A program made the translations under genes and the position numbers. A stretch of DNA of 64,000 bases from Skeletonema tropicum (lineage: Eukaryota > Bacillariophyta > Thalassiosirophyceae > Thalassiosirales > Thalassiosiraceae): assembly GCA_037178625.1 (NCBI GenBank), contig CM074132.1, positions 868,001 through 932,000 on the forward strand, in the 5' to 3' direction. Below the pieces are notes generated by a model. The model was not told the origin of the DNA. It worked only from the letters and a program-made list of their open reading frames with translations, and did not search any database. Below, in pieces: positions 20,461 through 29,773 of this stretch. The first letter of the stretch is position 1. Each line of letters begins with the position of its first letter.

Positions 20461-20919
20461 TACTACAGAGTAATTAACAATTGTCGTTTTTCGAAAATTC
20501 AAAAATAATAAGCGAAAATAAGGCCAAAAAAATATTTTTCGCTTAACTCTAAACTCACTTCATCATCCGATACAACTCAATGGCGTTATGGCCGTAGGTG
20601 CCTACTATACGCCGCCCCCTGCACCGCTAGCGACAGCAACCACCTCGGCACTATCATAGGCAGCTGCCATGGTAAAAGAGAAGCCGGGGGGGGGCGCCTA
20701 AGCCTTCCAATAAGAGGAAAACCACGTCTGAAAAGGCGGCGAAGCCATCAAATAATAATAAATCGTCTGCGAAGCTGGATGCCAACGAACGTGTCGATCG
20801 AGAAGAAGATCCCCCCTGCGTATGGGGCGAAAAAATCGAAGGGGGTTGCGTAGAGCAACTTAGGGGCCCCCTCATGTATTGCTATGGTGCTGTTGCATGC
20901 AATAACACGATGCACTTGG
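20461..20919 (+). repeat. Left terminal inverted repeat (459 bp)
   Basis: Pairs with 23378–23836. It contains GC-rich sequence, a run of nine G, and the coding start of a Cys-rich domain that continues into the unique interior. Confidence 0.85.
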
Positions 20920-22963
20920 GTTGTTACATCGAAGCTTTGAAAATCACAACAAATAAAACGCCCTTGGAAGTTCTTGGTATTGATAAATCATTATTATCGT
21001 CAGCAGATTCTAAACATTTTCATTGGTTGAGATGCCATGAACACTGCAATCATTACAAAGAATGGCGTCGATGTTTGTCATCGAAGGAAGGTGAGATGGG
21101 GACGAATCAACCGGAAACGTATGTGCAAGCTTCGGCGTATCATAGTAGGGCCGATAGTAGTAGTGACGAAGACGATCGAAAACAACCTGCTAAGAAGAGG
21201 GGTAGGGATGATTACCTGTCGGACGATGATACTTCTAGTGATGATGATGGTGGGGGCAAGCAACCCAGTCGAAAGAAGTGGAATTGTGTCAATGACGATC
21301 TAATGCCATACGATGGTAGTCGCAGCAATAGCGAAGAAGGATCTTGCAGCTCTATGGACTCTAACAATGACGATACAAGTGATGATGACAATGACGATGA
21401 TGACAATGACGATGATGACAATGACGATGATGACCATGGTGATGATGATGATGATGGTAATAATAAAGGCGGGGGAGCATTGACGGCAACGACAACGAAA
21501 AATAAGGCTGCTAGGGTAGGCAATGGGACAGCAGCAGCGGAAAGGATGGGAGCAACAGCGACAACAGAAACAGCAGCAGCAGCTGGAGCAACAACATCTA
21601 TTGAAGATGCTGCCGCCGCATTCGCCCGAAGGAAATTCACGGTGGATGGCATTGAGTTGCAAGCAGAAGATAAGAAGAAAATAGTTGGAGATGTTGTTTG
21701 TCGGCTTCTGCGTGATCATCCCAACCCAGACGGGGAAAATCAGTCGATAGATCCTAAGGATTACCCCCAAATGTTTGACGGATGGGTTAATCCAGCATGG
21801 TGGGAAATTGTGTTTGAGACATGGCAGGGGTTGTACGCAATGCTGGATGGGAAAAAGAAAATCAAAGCAAATGTTGGGGGCCCATTTTCAGAGCTTGCAT
21901 GCAAGTTGGGTTGCATCTTTCACACTGAACTATGTGAGGATGAAACTTGTGACCTCTGTGATCGCAGTTTGCCTCCTAGATTGCCGTTTAGAGGAATGGT
22001 ACGTCGTAGTGTGTGATTTTGTGTATGTGTTGTATTCGACCATCTAACATTTCTTTTCGCTTCTGCTTTACACAGCCCCTTGCAATGAGGAGGGTAGTCC
22101 AAAAGTTGGTGGATTGCTACAAGAAGGCAGCTCAAGATGCAAAGTGCACCAAGTCTACGGCAACTGCCAAAAAGGCTCAACAACAGAAGAAAGCCAAAAA
22201 GTACCTGCAGGGGAAGAATGTCCCTAGCTTTAAATTCTCTCCTACAAAAGTGGCGGATCATAAATGCCCATGCTGCGGTCACAAGTACCTCCAAAAGTTG
22301 AAGACAGACGAAGACATGGCCAATGCAAACAAGGAGAGACGTAAGGAGTATCAAGCTAAGATGAGGAAGTTCAAGAAGAAGCCCGTGGCACAGCGGAAAC
22401 CAGCTAACAAACCTCGTCTCAGAGAGGAACCTACGACATATAAATGCCCTTGTCTCTTTTTGAAAGGTAGTAAATGTCCTCTTTGCAAGGGTTCAAACAT
22501 GGATAAGTGCGAAATTTGCAATTGTGTATGCCAAGTTGGGCCATGCGAATATAAAGATTTTGAGGCTATATCTCGCGCAGCTCAGTCACGTGCCCGTGGA
22601 TTGGAAGAGAATACTGCCCCTGGAACTGTTTCTGATAATGTTGAATCATTTGTCTCTTTGTTGTCTAACTCCTTACTGAACGGACAACGTGATTTACGAG
22701 CAAACAATATCGAAGAGACAACGAATAACATTGCAGGAGCTGGGGCAGCGTACGTATCCAGAGCCCAAATTACTGATGATCAGCGACATTCCATTTCACA
22801 ACAAATGGGTGAACCCACTTCAGTTTTGCGCGACAAAACCCACATCAGCGAACTTCAGAGAGCAGGAGCTGACAATCGATACTACAATAATAGGCTCCAC
22901 CGTCCATCTTACTCACGCTTCCTCAAGCGGACCATGAAGGAAGGAACATCCCCTGGGCACTGA
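20874..22963 (+). CDS. Cys-rich (PHD-like plus C-terminal zinc cluster) protein of the TIR element
   Basis: Two exons, join(20874..21998, 22076..22963); the 77-nt intron (GTACGT...CACAG) joins RGM to PLAMRRVVQK in frame, giving 670 aa from the ATG at 20874. The frame stays open upstream to 20676 and adds PPCVWGE and GGC, so the real N-terminus is probably longer. An ATG at 20669 is one base out of frame, separated by a run of nine G; eight G would join it. The N-terminal C..C...C..C..H..C...C..HC spacing (CYGAVACNNTMHLGC, WLRCHEHC) is PHD/RING-like. The middle is an Asp/Asn/Ala-rich low-complexity tract. The C-terminus has KCPCCGHKY and a CPLCKGSNMDKCEICNCVC cluster. Probably a DNA- or chromatin-binding accessory protein; not recognised as a transposase. 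Confidence 0.6.
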
Positions 22964-23413
22964 ATTGAAACAAACTCCACATAAAAAGCCAAGACACTCC
23001 CAATTGAATGAGAAAGGCACTTTTGCTCCTGTGCCATGGTCTCGCCAATTCGTGAGACAACGAGACAACTTGGCCAATTCGTGAGACAACTTGTCCGCTA
23101 ACTGCTCGGCATCGTAGCGAGGAGAGTCGTCGTCCTCTATCACAAATTCGTCATCTATACGCAGAGTCGGCGACGGACATGAGTTTGTGGCGCCCTCCCC
23201 ATTGTTGCCCTCGTTGTTCATCCTATTCTTATATCCGCACATCTGAAACAGCGCATAGAACCCACCCAGGCCATCTCTGCTTTCAATTATACTGATAATC
23301 GTATTAATCAAATCACTCTCGTTTTTAATCTCTTTCCATCTCTTCCGGACAGCACATGCTAGCTGATTGAAGACCCACCAAGTGCATCGTGTTATTGCAT
23401 GCAACAGCACCAT
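22913..23413 (-). CDS. Minus-strand ORF of the TIR element, function unknown
   Basis: 166 codons starting in the right inverted repeat. The stretch VFNQLACAVRKRWKEIKNES, LINTIISIIESRDGLGGFYA and the acidic DDEFVIEDDDSPRYDAEQLA, followed by a helical KLSHELAKL, looks like real protein. The C-terminal 40 residues look random. It uses a different frame from the zinc-finger start encoded by the same inverted repeat. It may be a remnant of a second element protein, and no family was recognised. It overlaps the 3' end of the plus-strand gene by about 50 bp. Confidence 0.3.
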   Translation of the reverse strand: MVLLHAITRCTWWVFNQLACAVRKRWKEIKNESDLINTIISIIESRDGLGGFYALFQMCGYKNRMNNEGNNGEGATNSCPSPTLRIDDEFVIEDDDSPRYDAEQLADKLSHELAKLSRCLTNWRDHGTGAKVPFSFNWECLGFLCGVCFNSVPRGCSFLHGPLEEA

Positions 23414-23836
23414 AGCAATACATGAGGGGGCCCCTAAGTTGCTCTACGCAACCCCCTTCGATTTTTTCGCCCCATACGCAGGGGGGATCTTCTTCTCGAT
23501 CGACACGTTCGTTGGCATCCAGCTTCGCAGCCGATTTATAATTATTTGATGGCTTCGCCGCCTTTTCAGACGTGGTTTTCCTCTTATTGGAAGGCTTAGG
23601 CGCCCCCCCCCGGCTTCTCTTTTACCATGGCAGCTGCCTATGATAGTGCCGAGGTGGTTGCTGTCGCTAGCGGTGCAGGGGGCGGCGTATAGTAGGCACC
23701 TACGGCCATAACGCCATTGAGTTGTATCGGATGATGAAGTGAGTTTAGAGTTAAGCGAAAAATATTTTTTTGGCCTTATTTTCGCTTATTATTTTTGAAT
23801 TTTCGAAAAACGACAATTGTTAATTACTCTGTAGTA
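23378..23836 (-). repeat. Right terminal inverted repeat (459 bp)
   Basis: Inverted partner of 20461–20919, with the same nine-residue G/C run. It ends CTCTGTAG-TA. Confidence 0.85.
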
Positions 23837-24038
23837 AGTGAAAATACCTTATTCTATGTAGGGTCTTGGCTTGATTGCATTACTTCTTATGCATGAATGG
23901 TGCTTCTATCTTGGGCAGAGTGGTTCAACGTTCGACTATATCTATTGTCTCGTAGATGAAGTAGTAGCATAGCAGCTTCTCGTTAAGAACTTTCATTCGA
24001 GGTACATAATACAACGCATTGACACAACCACCATTACA

Positions 24039-24533
24039 ATGGGTCTCGCTATCTCAATCTTCCTTGCCCTCCCCATTGGCCTCGGTGTCGGCTGCTGCCT
24101 GGGGCCTTGCGTTACCAAGGCCTTTCAAACATCAACCCTCGAGAGAAAGTTTTGCTCCGCCCGCAACCTCCTCTTCCCCTCCCTCCTGGTCTTCGGTGTC
24201 ATAGGGCTGTATGTCCCGCTCTTAATACTATGTGCGAATTATGACGGAGTGAGCGTGGCAACGGCCATGACAACGGGATCGTGTTGGAGCACTGGTGGGA
24301 ATATGCCTTACAATGGTCTTGGGGTCGCAGCGGGTATTGTCACTGGAATTGGAGTGACGGGATGTTTGTGGCTGATGATCGCACTTTTGCGGAGTCGGGC
24401 AGCAGACAAAGATGAGGTGCTACTGGCTGTTGACGACGTCGAGCAAGGACAAGACCCTGAACCTGAAGCGACAGCTACCGATGATGGTGAACAAACTTCA
24501 GCGGCCGATAATGCAACAATTACGGTAAGCTGA
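24039..24533 (+). CDS. Small three-TM membrane protein, GCCLGPC family (paralogue 1)
   Basis: 164 aa. The N-terminal hydrophobic segment LALPIGLGVGCCLGPC is followed by a Cys/Arg loop (STLERKFCSARN), TM2 (LFPSLLVFGVIGLYVPLLIL), an extracytoplasmic loop containing GSCWSTGGNMPY, TM3 (GVAAGIVTGIGVTGCLWLMI) and an acidic, probably cytosolic tail. It is clearly related to the proteins at 25251 and 58096. No outside family was recognised. The two Cys pairs and the short loop would suit a tetraspanin-like or claudin-like fold, but that is speculation. Single exon. Confidence 0.75.
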   Translation: MGLAISIFLALPIGLGVGCCLGPCVTKAFQTSTLERKFCSARNLLFPSLLVFGVIGLYVPLLILCANYDGVSVATAMTTGSCWSTGGNMPYNGLGVAAGIVTGIGVTGCLWLMIALLRSRAADKDEVLLAVDDVEQGQDPEPEATATDDGEQTSAADNATITVS

Positions 24534-24716
24534 ACTTACTATGGCAATAGCTGACATGGAAGCAATCAATAAAGGATTTATGTTATGATATGTGCGAAAG
24601 TAGAAGGAAGACAAAAACAATACTAAATGGAAGAACGAAAATGAAAGAATGAACAGAGAGTAATAATATTTGAAGTCTCAAATACAACTGTGATGAGCTA
24701 CTAGAATCAGATGATG

Positions 24717-25930
24717 TTGTAATTAGGGCACAACATTGAGTTTTAGTGACCTGGTCATGTGTGGAACTGGATGTCAACCAGAATAATAATAACTAATAAA
24801 CCCCACATCCGCTCACCTCAAAGGTTTGACTGGCAATGTTGCCCTGAACCTCCCTGAACCAACCAACTGTAAGCAACTGCAGCACGCAGAGACAGCTCGG
24901 TGAGGAGGAGAAGAAGATGATGATGATGAGATGAGTTTCAGTTGTCGAAATTGGACGTGTGACAAAACGCAAAACCGCACAGGACCAAAAACAGATGTTG
25001 GCGAGGGAGCAAGAAACAATCCTGCGCTCATCATTGATGTTCATTTTTTGTCAACAAATAAGAAGTGCATGAACCTTGGAACTTGGAAGGAACCTCTTGT
25101 CTACCTCTTGTTCCTTGTTCATTATTCTATTGGTGTGCACGAGTGGATTTGCTCGGTAGTGTCGCTGGACTATCCTATCTCAGCATAGCCATCGCCCCTT
25201 CTTCTGTATAGGAAGAACAACGCATCGCTAGCATATACCAGCACAATACAATGGGTCTTGTCTACTCACTCTTCGTTGGCCTCCCCATCGGCCTCGGTGT
25301 CGGCTGCTGCCTAGGACCTTGTGCTTCCAGGTCCTGTGATACGTCCTCCCTCGAAAGAAAGTGTTGCTCCGTCAGCAACAAAGTCCTCTTCCCCTCCCTC
25401 CTTGCCATCGGTATAATTGGGCTTTATGTCCCGCTCATCGTACTATGTGCGAAATATGACGGAGAGAGCGTAGCAACAGCGATGTATTCGGGAGCGTGTT
25501 GGAGTACTGGCGGGAGAATGCCCTACACCAACCTCGGATTGTGTGCTGGAATTTTCACAGGGATTGGACTGACGGGATGTTTGTGGCTATTGATCGCTCG
25601 TCTGCGAGGTAGTGCAGCAGCAGACCAAGATCAGGCGGTGCGGTTTGTTGACGTCGAAGATGGACCTGAGGCGACATTTACGAATGATGATGAGCAATAG
25701 CTAGCAATAGGCCGAAAATGCAACAATTGCAGTTAGTTGAAGAAGCCATGATGGTAAAAATGACAATACAATCTCTTGATGCTTGCACCTATCTTTCCTA
25801 AAAAGTGAGTACGTAGAAGGAAGAAGCAAGCAAATGAATTAATTATTGATCATCGAGCAATGGTAAAAAGGAAGTTAGGTAAGGAGAATGACACTAAATC
25901 ATAAGGTGTGAAGTCTCATTAACAACTATG
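24717..25930 (+). repeat. Segmental duplication, proximal copy (first block)
   Basis: Direct, high-identity match to about 57586–58745. It covers the upstream region (TTAGGGCACAACATTGA, CCCCACATCCGCTCACCTCA), the small membrane-protein gene and about 230 bp of 3' flank. Small deletions distinguish the copies. Confidence 0.8.
25251..25700 (+). CDS. Small three-TM membrane protein, GCCLGPC family (paralogue 2)
   Basis: 149 aa: N-terminal FVGLPIGLGVGCCLGPC, CDTSSLERKCCSVSN, TM2 LFPSLLAIGIIGLYVPLIVL, loop GACWSTGGRMPYTN, TM3 CAGIFTGIGLTGCLWLLIA and an acidic tail. It is about two-thirds identical to its neighbour at 24039, suggesting an older tandem duplication. It is about 90% identical to the copy at 58096, suggesting a recent segmental duplication. 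Function unknown; it is the best candidate for the ancestral intact copy of the recent pair. Confidence 0.75.
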   Translation: MGLVYSLFVGLPIGLGVGCCLGPCASRSCDTSSLERKCCSVSNKVLFPSLLAIGIIGLYVPLIVLCAKYDGESVATAMYSGACWSTGGRMPYTNLGLCAGIFTGIGLTGCLWLLIARLRGSAAADQDQAVRFVDVEDGPEATFTNDDEQ

Positions 25931-27140
25931 ATTAGCAACTCGAGTCAGGAGTGTTAGATAAAATAGTGTCTTAATATGCGATGCTAATGGTATTACAAAA
26001 ACTTGGACTCATTCATCAAATCTGAGAGTAAATGCGCATTTCGATTAAATTAAGAAGCATCAATAGCCTTCTAAAAGACACTATCAACTCAACATGTTGT
26101 GGCTACTCGATAATCATTGCAATGAGGAGTACAGGAAAATAATAATGGGAAAAGGAGAACCATTTGACATCAAGAAGTTGTCATTATTATGACATGTAAG
26201 CACGACTTCTGCAAAATAATGAGTCACAGCAGAGCTAAAACAAGCCCAAACAGACTCTACTCACGATGCGGATCCTTACACAATATAAACCCTATATTAT
26301 TTGCAAGATATGAAACTGTGATTTCTGATTGCGTGCGAAGAAGACAAGCTACAGCCACGTAGATGACATAGTGAGACAGGACGGCACATCATTCTATCAC
26401 ATCGTATCTATCGTCATCAGTATGCGCATGAGCCGCTTCTAGTGGCCCATTACAATTGGCGGCGATATAATAGAAGCTCATTAGCACTAGCACTGCGCAG
26501 ATGGATTGCGTAAATGATACGGTCTCTCAGGCGCTGCTACTGCCTCGTAGCAGATAGGAGAGGTCCAGTGCGGGCTGGCCAACAGCATCACTCTGAACCA
26601 AATCCTATCTATCGCCATCAGTATGGGCGGGCATGAGCCGCTTCTAGTGGCCCATTACAGTCGGCGGCGATACTATGCAAGCAAATTAGCACTGCCCAGA
26701 CGGACAGCTTCCGCTTACGTAGAAGGATGCTACAGCCTCCTTAGCTGATCTTGCTTGATCAGGCTTGAAACGATCCTGTAGACATAAACATAAGTACATA
26801 CGTCAAGTCATTGATCACTCTAGCCTCGCTTCTTATCTTGAGTCCCTTAAAATGCGAAAGCGAGAATGAGGCCTTCATGTGTTGGTGTAGACAAAGGAAT
26901 GAGATGATATGAAGGAAGAAGAAGCCACAGCCACTCGCGAATAGCTATAGTGATTATAGTCAATACTTATACCAAGAAAGTAGCAGTGTTCCAAGGAAAA
27001 CTAAATACAATACACAGACGAGAAATACAACTTTTATAGATAAACAAACGACCATAAATTTTAGTCCTATCGTAGGTAATAATTCTCAGATGACATCAAA
27101 CCTTAGGCTTCTTCTGATCGAGCATCGACGTGACAGATTC
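25931..27140. other. Intergenic region with satellite-family monomers
   Basis: No gene. From about 26390 to 26790 it contains two monomers related to the ~185-bp satellite found at 38.3–39.2 and 40.5–43.1 kb (GAGCCGCTTCTAGTGGCCCA and GATGCTACAGCC..CTTAGCTGAT blocks). 26450–27140 is duplicated at about 59390–60010. Confidence 0.6.
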
Positions 27141-28138
27141 TTACTTGCGTGCGTCAGTATTGACGAGGGTGACAACCATGGGAGGATCTTTCTTCATTTG
27201 TTCCAATGCAAAGAAGATAGGGAGAACTGCTGCAAAAAGCATCCATGCCTTGTTTGTGAAGTCTGAAACAGGAAATGAGATGAGGGTGTTTGGAATGCCA
27301 GTCTTAAGGGCAAGAATGGTCCAGGTCATCTTGATGACAGTAAATGTAGTCAACAGGACAAGGTATGTATAGCTCAATTTAACGGTCGTCGCGTTAGAGA
27401 AACACCAGAAGCTTTGTTTACGGTAGGTGAGGTAGAGCACGTTCTCGAAAGCGATGAAGATGAGGCCAACTTGAAGACCCAAAAATGCAGTTGTGTGCGC
27501 AGTTACAGCCCCGATGGTGAGGCTACCAATTTTAATGTCGCCGTCCGTGACCTTGACCACGAAGATCATGCGGAACCAGGCAACTAGCACAATCTTCGCC
27601 CAGAACAAAACATTCATCAATTTTTCCTTGTCGGCGGGGAAAACTCCATTCAACATGTCGTTCTTGATCTGCAAGTGGCTCATGAGGAGGTAAAGAACCA
27701 GAGAAAACTCAAAATGGGGTAGACCATTGCTGTTAACTGTGCGGAAGGTTCATAATCCCAGTGGATGCAGATCTGATGAGGGTGTAATGAAAGGTGTATC
27801 AAGTGGTGTGAGAAGTAGTGAGAAGGTCATGATCGAAATGAATCATGATAACGAGAGAGGGAATGAAGTGGCATAATGTGCCGGTTACTCACGTTGTCGG
27901 TACCATACACTCTAACCAAATCAGAGCAATCGATCCCAGACTTATCTTCGCCATCTATGATACATGTTTTGTTGGGCCAAACGAAAAGTTTGGAAACAAT
28001 GATTGCGAAAAAACAAAATCCCCAGAAGGCACAGTAAGCAATCAAACGAATCTTCTCGACATGGATTGTGAATACGGTGGGCTTTGGGCTCTTGGCCCCC
28101 TCGGCCGCACCTAGTGGAACTGCTTGGTAGGACGACAT
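27141..28138 (-). pseudogene. Six-TM membrane protein gene, copy 1 (frameshifted)
   Basis: Two exons, complement(27893..28138) and complement(27141..27772), with a 120-nt GTGAGT intron. It starts MSSYQAVPLGAAEG and has six hydrophobic segments: LIAYCAFWGFCFFAIIVSKL; one after ICIHWDYEPSAQLTAM; LMNVLFWAKIVLVAWF; IGAVTAHTTAFLGLQVGLIF; LSYTYLVLLTTFTVIKM; AWMLFAAVLPIFFAL. Relative to copy 2 (60015–61409) one A is missing from the A run at 27711–27714 (four instead of five). This shifts the frame just before the second TM segment and gives an early stop. The remainder is open, so the loss is recent or is an assembly error. The family was not recognised. The ATG at 28138 was chosen because copy 2 begins there. 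Confidence 0.65.
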
Positions 28139-28222
28139 CTTGTTTGCTGTGAGTGTTTTGTCAACGAATATTGTATGTACCATATCGCAGCATATCGCCC
28201 GTATCTTTTTGGTTGATTTTGC

Positions 28223-28398
28223 CGTTTCGTGTAGCACAGAACGTCTCATTCCCTTAGACGATCACTCACTTCTCACCAATCTTTATCCTTGTTATGTATC
28301 CTTACCATGTAATTATATTATTAGTTGATGTTATCGCAGTAGTACTGATTAGTCTGTATATATTACATAATCATTAACGTAGAGTGAGAAACGAATCG
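28223..28398 (+). repeat. Left terminal direct repeat (LTR-like, 176 bp)
   Basis: Identical base for base to 34945–35120. Starts CGTTTCGTGTAG, ends GAGAAACGAATCG. Confidence 0.9.
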
Positions 28399-28820
28399 GT
28401 TTATCAGACAGCCATTCTCACGGCTGCATCTACGATGGCAGCGTTCAAAAAGAATAGAATACGGGGAGAAAATGATGACAATATTTATTCTATTCTCCGA
28501 CGGGGAGGAACGCGGACATAATATGAGGAAATGGAACCGGTTCACTGAGGTTCTATTTGACTGAGAGGAACGATAAGATGAATTTGTCGAGGAATGCGAG
28601 AGGAAAGAAGGAAAGAGATTCGATATCGATATAAAGAATTGCCGAGGACGCCGGCATAATAATTGGCCCTCCAGTAAGGACACCTGGGATATCAACAACC
28701 ATCGCCGAGGAATGCCGGCGATAAATAAATCGGCCCTGCTGGGGAGGAATGCCCCCGTCTGCATAAAAGGAATTGGCCCAAAAGATAGTCCGAAGACTTT
28801 AAACTGGGAACAAATAAATA

Positions 28821-29319
28821 ATCATCCAGGAGGGATGATCGGAACAATAATCACCCAGGAGGGGTGATCGGTACAATATAATCATCCAGGAGGGATGATC
28901 GGAACAATAATCACCCAGGAGGGGTGATCGGTACAATATAATCATCCAGGAGGGATGATCGGAACAATAATCACCCAGGAGGGGTGATCGGTACAATATA
29001 ATCATCCAGGAGGGATGATCGGAACAATAATCACCCAGGAGGGGTGATCGGTACAATATAATCATCCAGGAGGGATGATCGGAACAATAATCACCCAGGA
29101 GGGGTGATCGGTACAATATAATCATCCAGGAGGGATGATCGGAACAATAATCACCCAGGAGGGGTGATCGGTACAATATAATCATCCAGGAGGGATGATC
29201 GGAACAATAATCACCCAGGAGGGGTGATCGGTACAATATAATCATCCAGGAGGGATGATCGGAACAATAATCACCCAGGAGGGGTGATCGGTACAATATA
29301 ATCATCCAGGAGGGATGAT
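28821..29319 (+). repeat. 60-bp tandem array of alternating stem-loops
   Basis: Nearly nine exact 60-bp units. Each carries ATCATCC-AGGAG-GGATGAT and ATCACCC-AGGAG-GGGTGAT: nine of the first and eight of the second. The two stems differ by one compensatory pair (T-A versus C-G). The long minus-strand open frame through this array is a by-product of the period being a multiple of three. Confidence 0.9.
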
Positions 29320-29390
29320 CGGAACAATACAAATTTTCATAATCACCGACGGGTCATCGGAAGAATAGAAGGGTGATCGGAAACACTGAA

Positions 29391-29616
29391 ATACTGCAAG
29401 GAGCCAGTATAGACCCTGCAAGGAGCCAAGGGCGATGGAAATTGCTGCAAGGAGCCAGTGATAACACGGGAAATCGGAAATTGCTGCAAGGAGCCAGTGA
29501 TAACACGGGAAATCGGAAATTGCTGCAAGGAGCCAGTGATAACACGGGAAATTGCTGCAAGGAGCCAGCAGATAGGGAATATTACAGAATATCGCTGCAA
29601 GGAGCCAGCAGAATCA
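29391..29616 (+). repeat. Degenerate ~39-bp repeat with CTGCAAGGAGCCAG core
   Basis: Seven copies of CTGCAAGGAGCCA(G/A), several within GTGATAACACGGGAAAT spacers. Most can fold with CAAGGAGC in the loop. Confidence 0.8.
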
Positions 29617-29773
29617 CGGAAGGAATAGGGATAACAGAGATATTAACGATGTAACAGTCAATGGCAAAGTGCCGCCGCATTCTTGGAAAGATAAAGGAAA
29701 AGTAAACGTAAGTGGCAAAGTGCCACCGCGTCGTTGGAGATAGAAAAGAAAGAAAAATACCACCAGGAGGTGG

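Larger units (their letters stand above)
20461..23836 (+). mobile_element. 3.4-kb DNA transposon-like element with 459-bp terminal inverted repeats
   Basis: The left repeat is 20461–20919 and the right 23378–23836; they are inverted and nearly identical, with only about two substitutions noticed. The outer ends are TA-CTACAGAGTAATTAACAA and its complement, so each end carries a TA that may be the target duplication, as in Tc1/mariner-like elements. The interior holds a two-exon zinc-finger gene (plus) and a minus-strand ORF. Both begin inside the terminal repeats, so each repeat carries the same coding start. No DDE/D transposase was recognised, so the element is either non-autonomous or encodes an unfamiliar recombinase. 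Confidence 0.75.
28496..29773 (+). repeat. Array of stem-loops with a common AGGA loop
   Basis: Different stems present nearly the same loop. Examples: ATCGCCG-AGGAATGC-CGGCGAT (28701–28722), GGGG-AGGAATG-CCCC (28741–28755), GCCG-AGGACGC-CGGC (28641–28655), ATACTG-CAAGGAGC-CAGTAT (29391–29410), CCACC-AGGA-GGTGG (29760–29773). Between them lies the regular 60-bp array. The stems vary while pairing is kept, and the AGGA core is constant, as expected for structured RNA. Confidence 0.7.

Noticed and set aside
21212..21770. Antisense ORFs rich in Ser, Val, Ile and Cys
   Set aside because: Shadows of the Asp/Asn/Ala-rich tract of the plus-strand zinc-finger gene.
28799..29332. A 177-codon minus-strand ORF of perfect 20-residue repeats
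   Set aside because: It is the translation of the 60-bp hairpin array; the period is a multiple of three, so an open frame is expected by chance. The base-paired structure explains the sequence better than coding does.
28821..29616. Possible CRISPR-like direct repeats
   Set aside because: The spacers are not unique; the whole unit is repeated, the context is eukaryotic and no cas genes are present.
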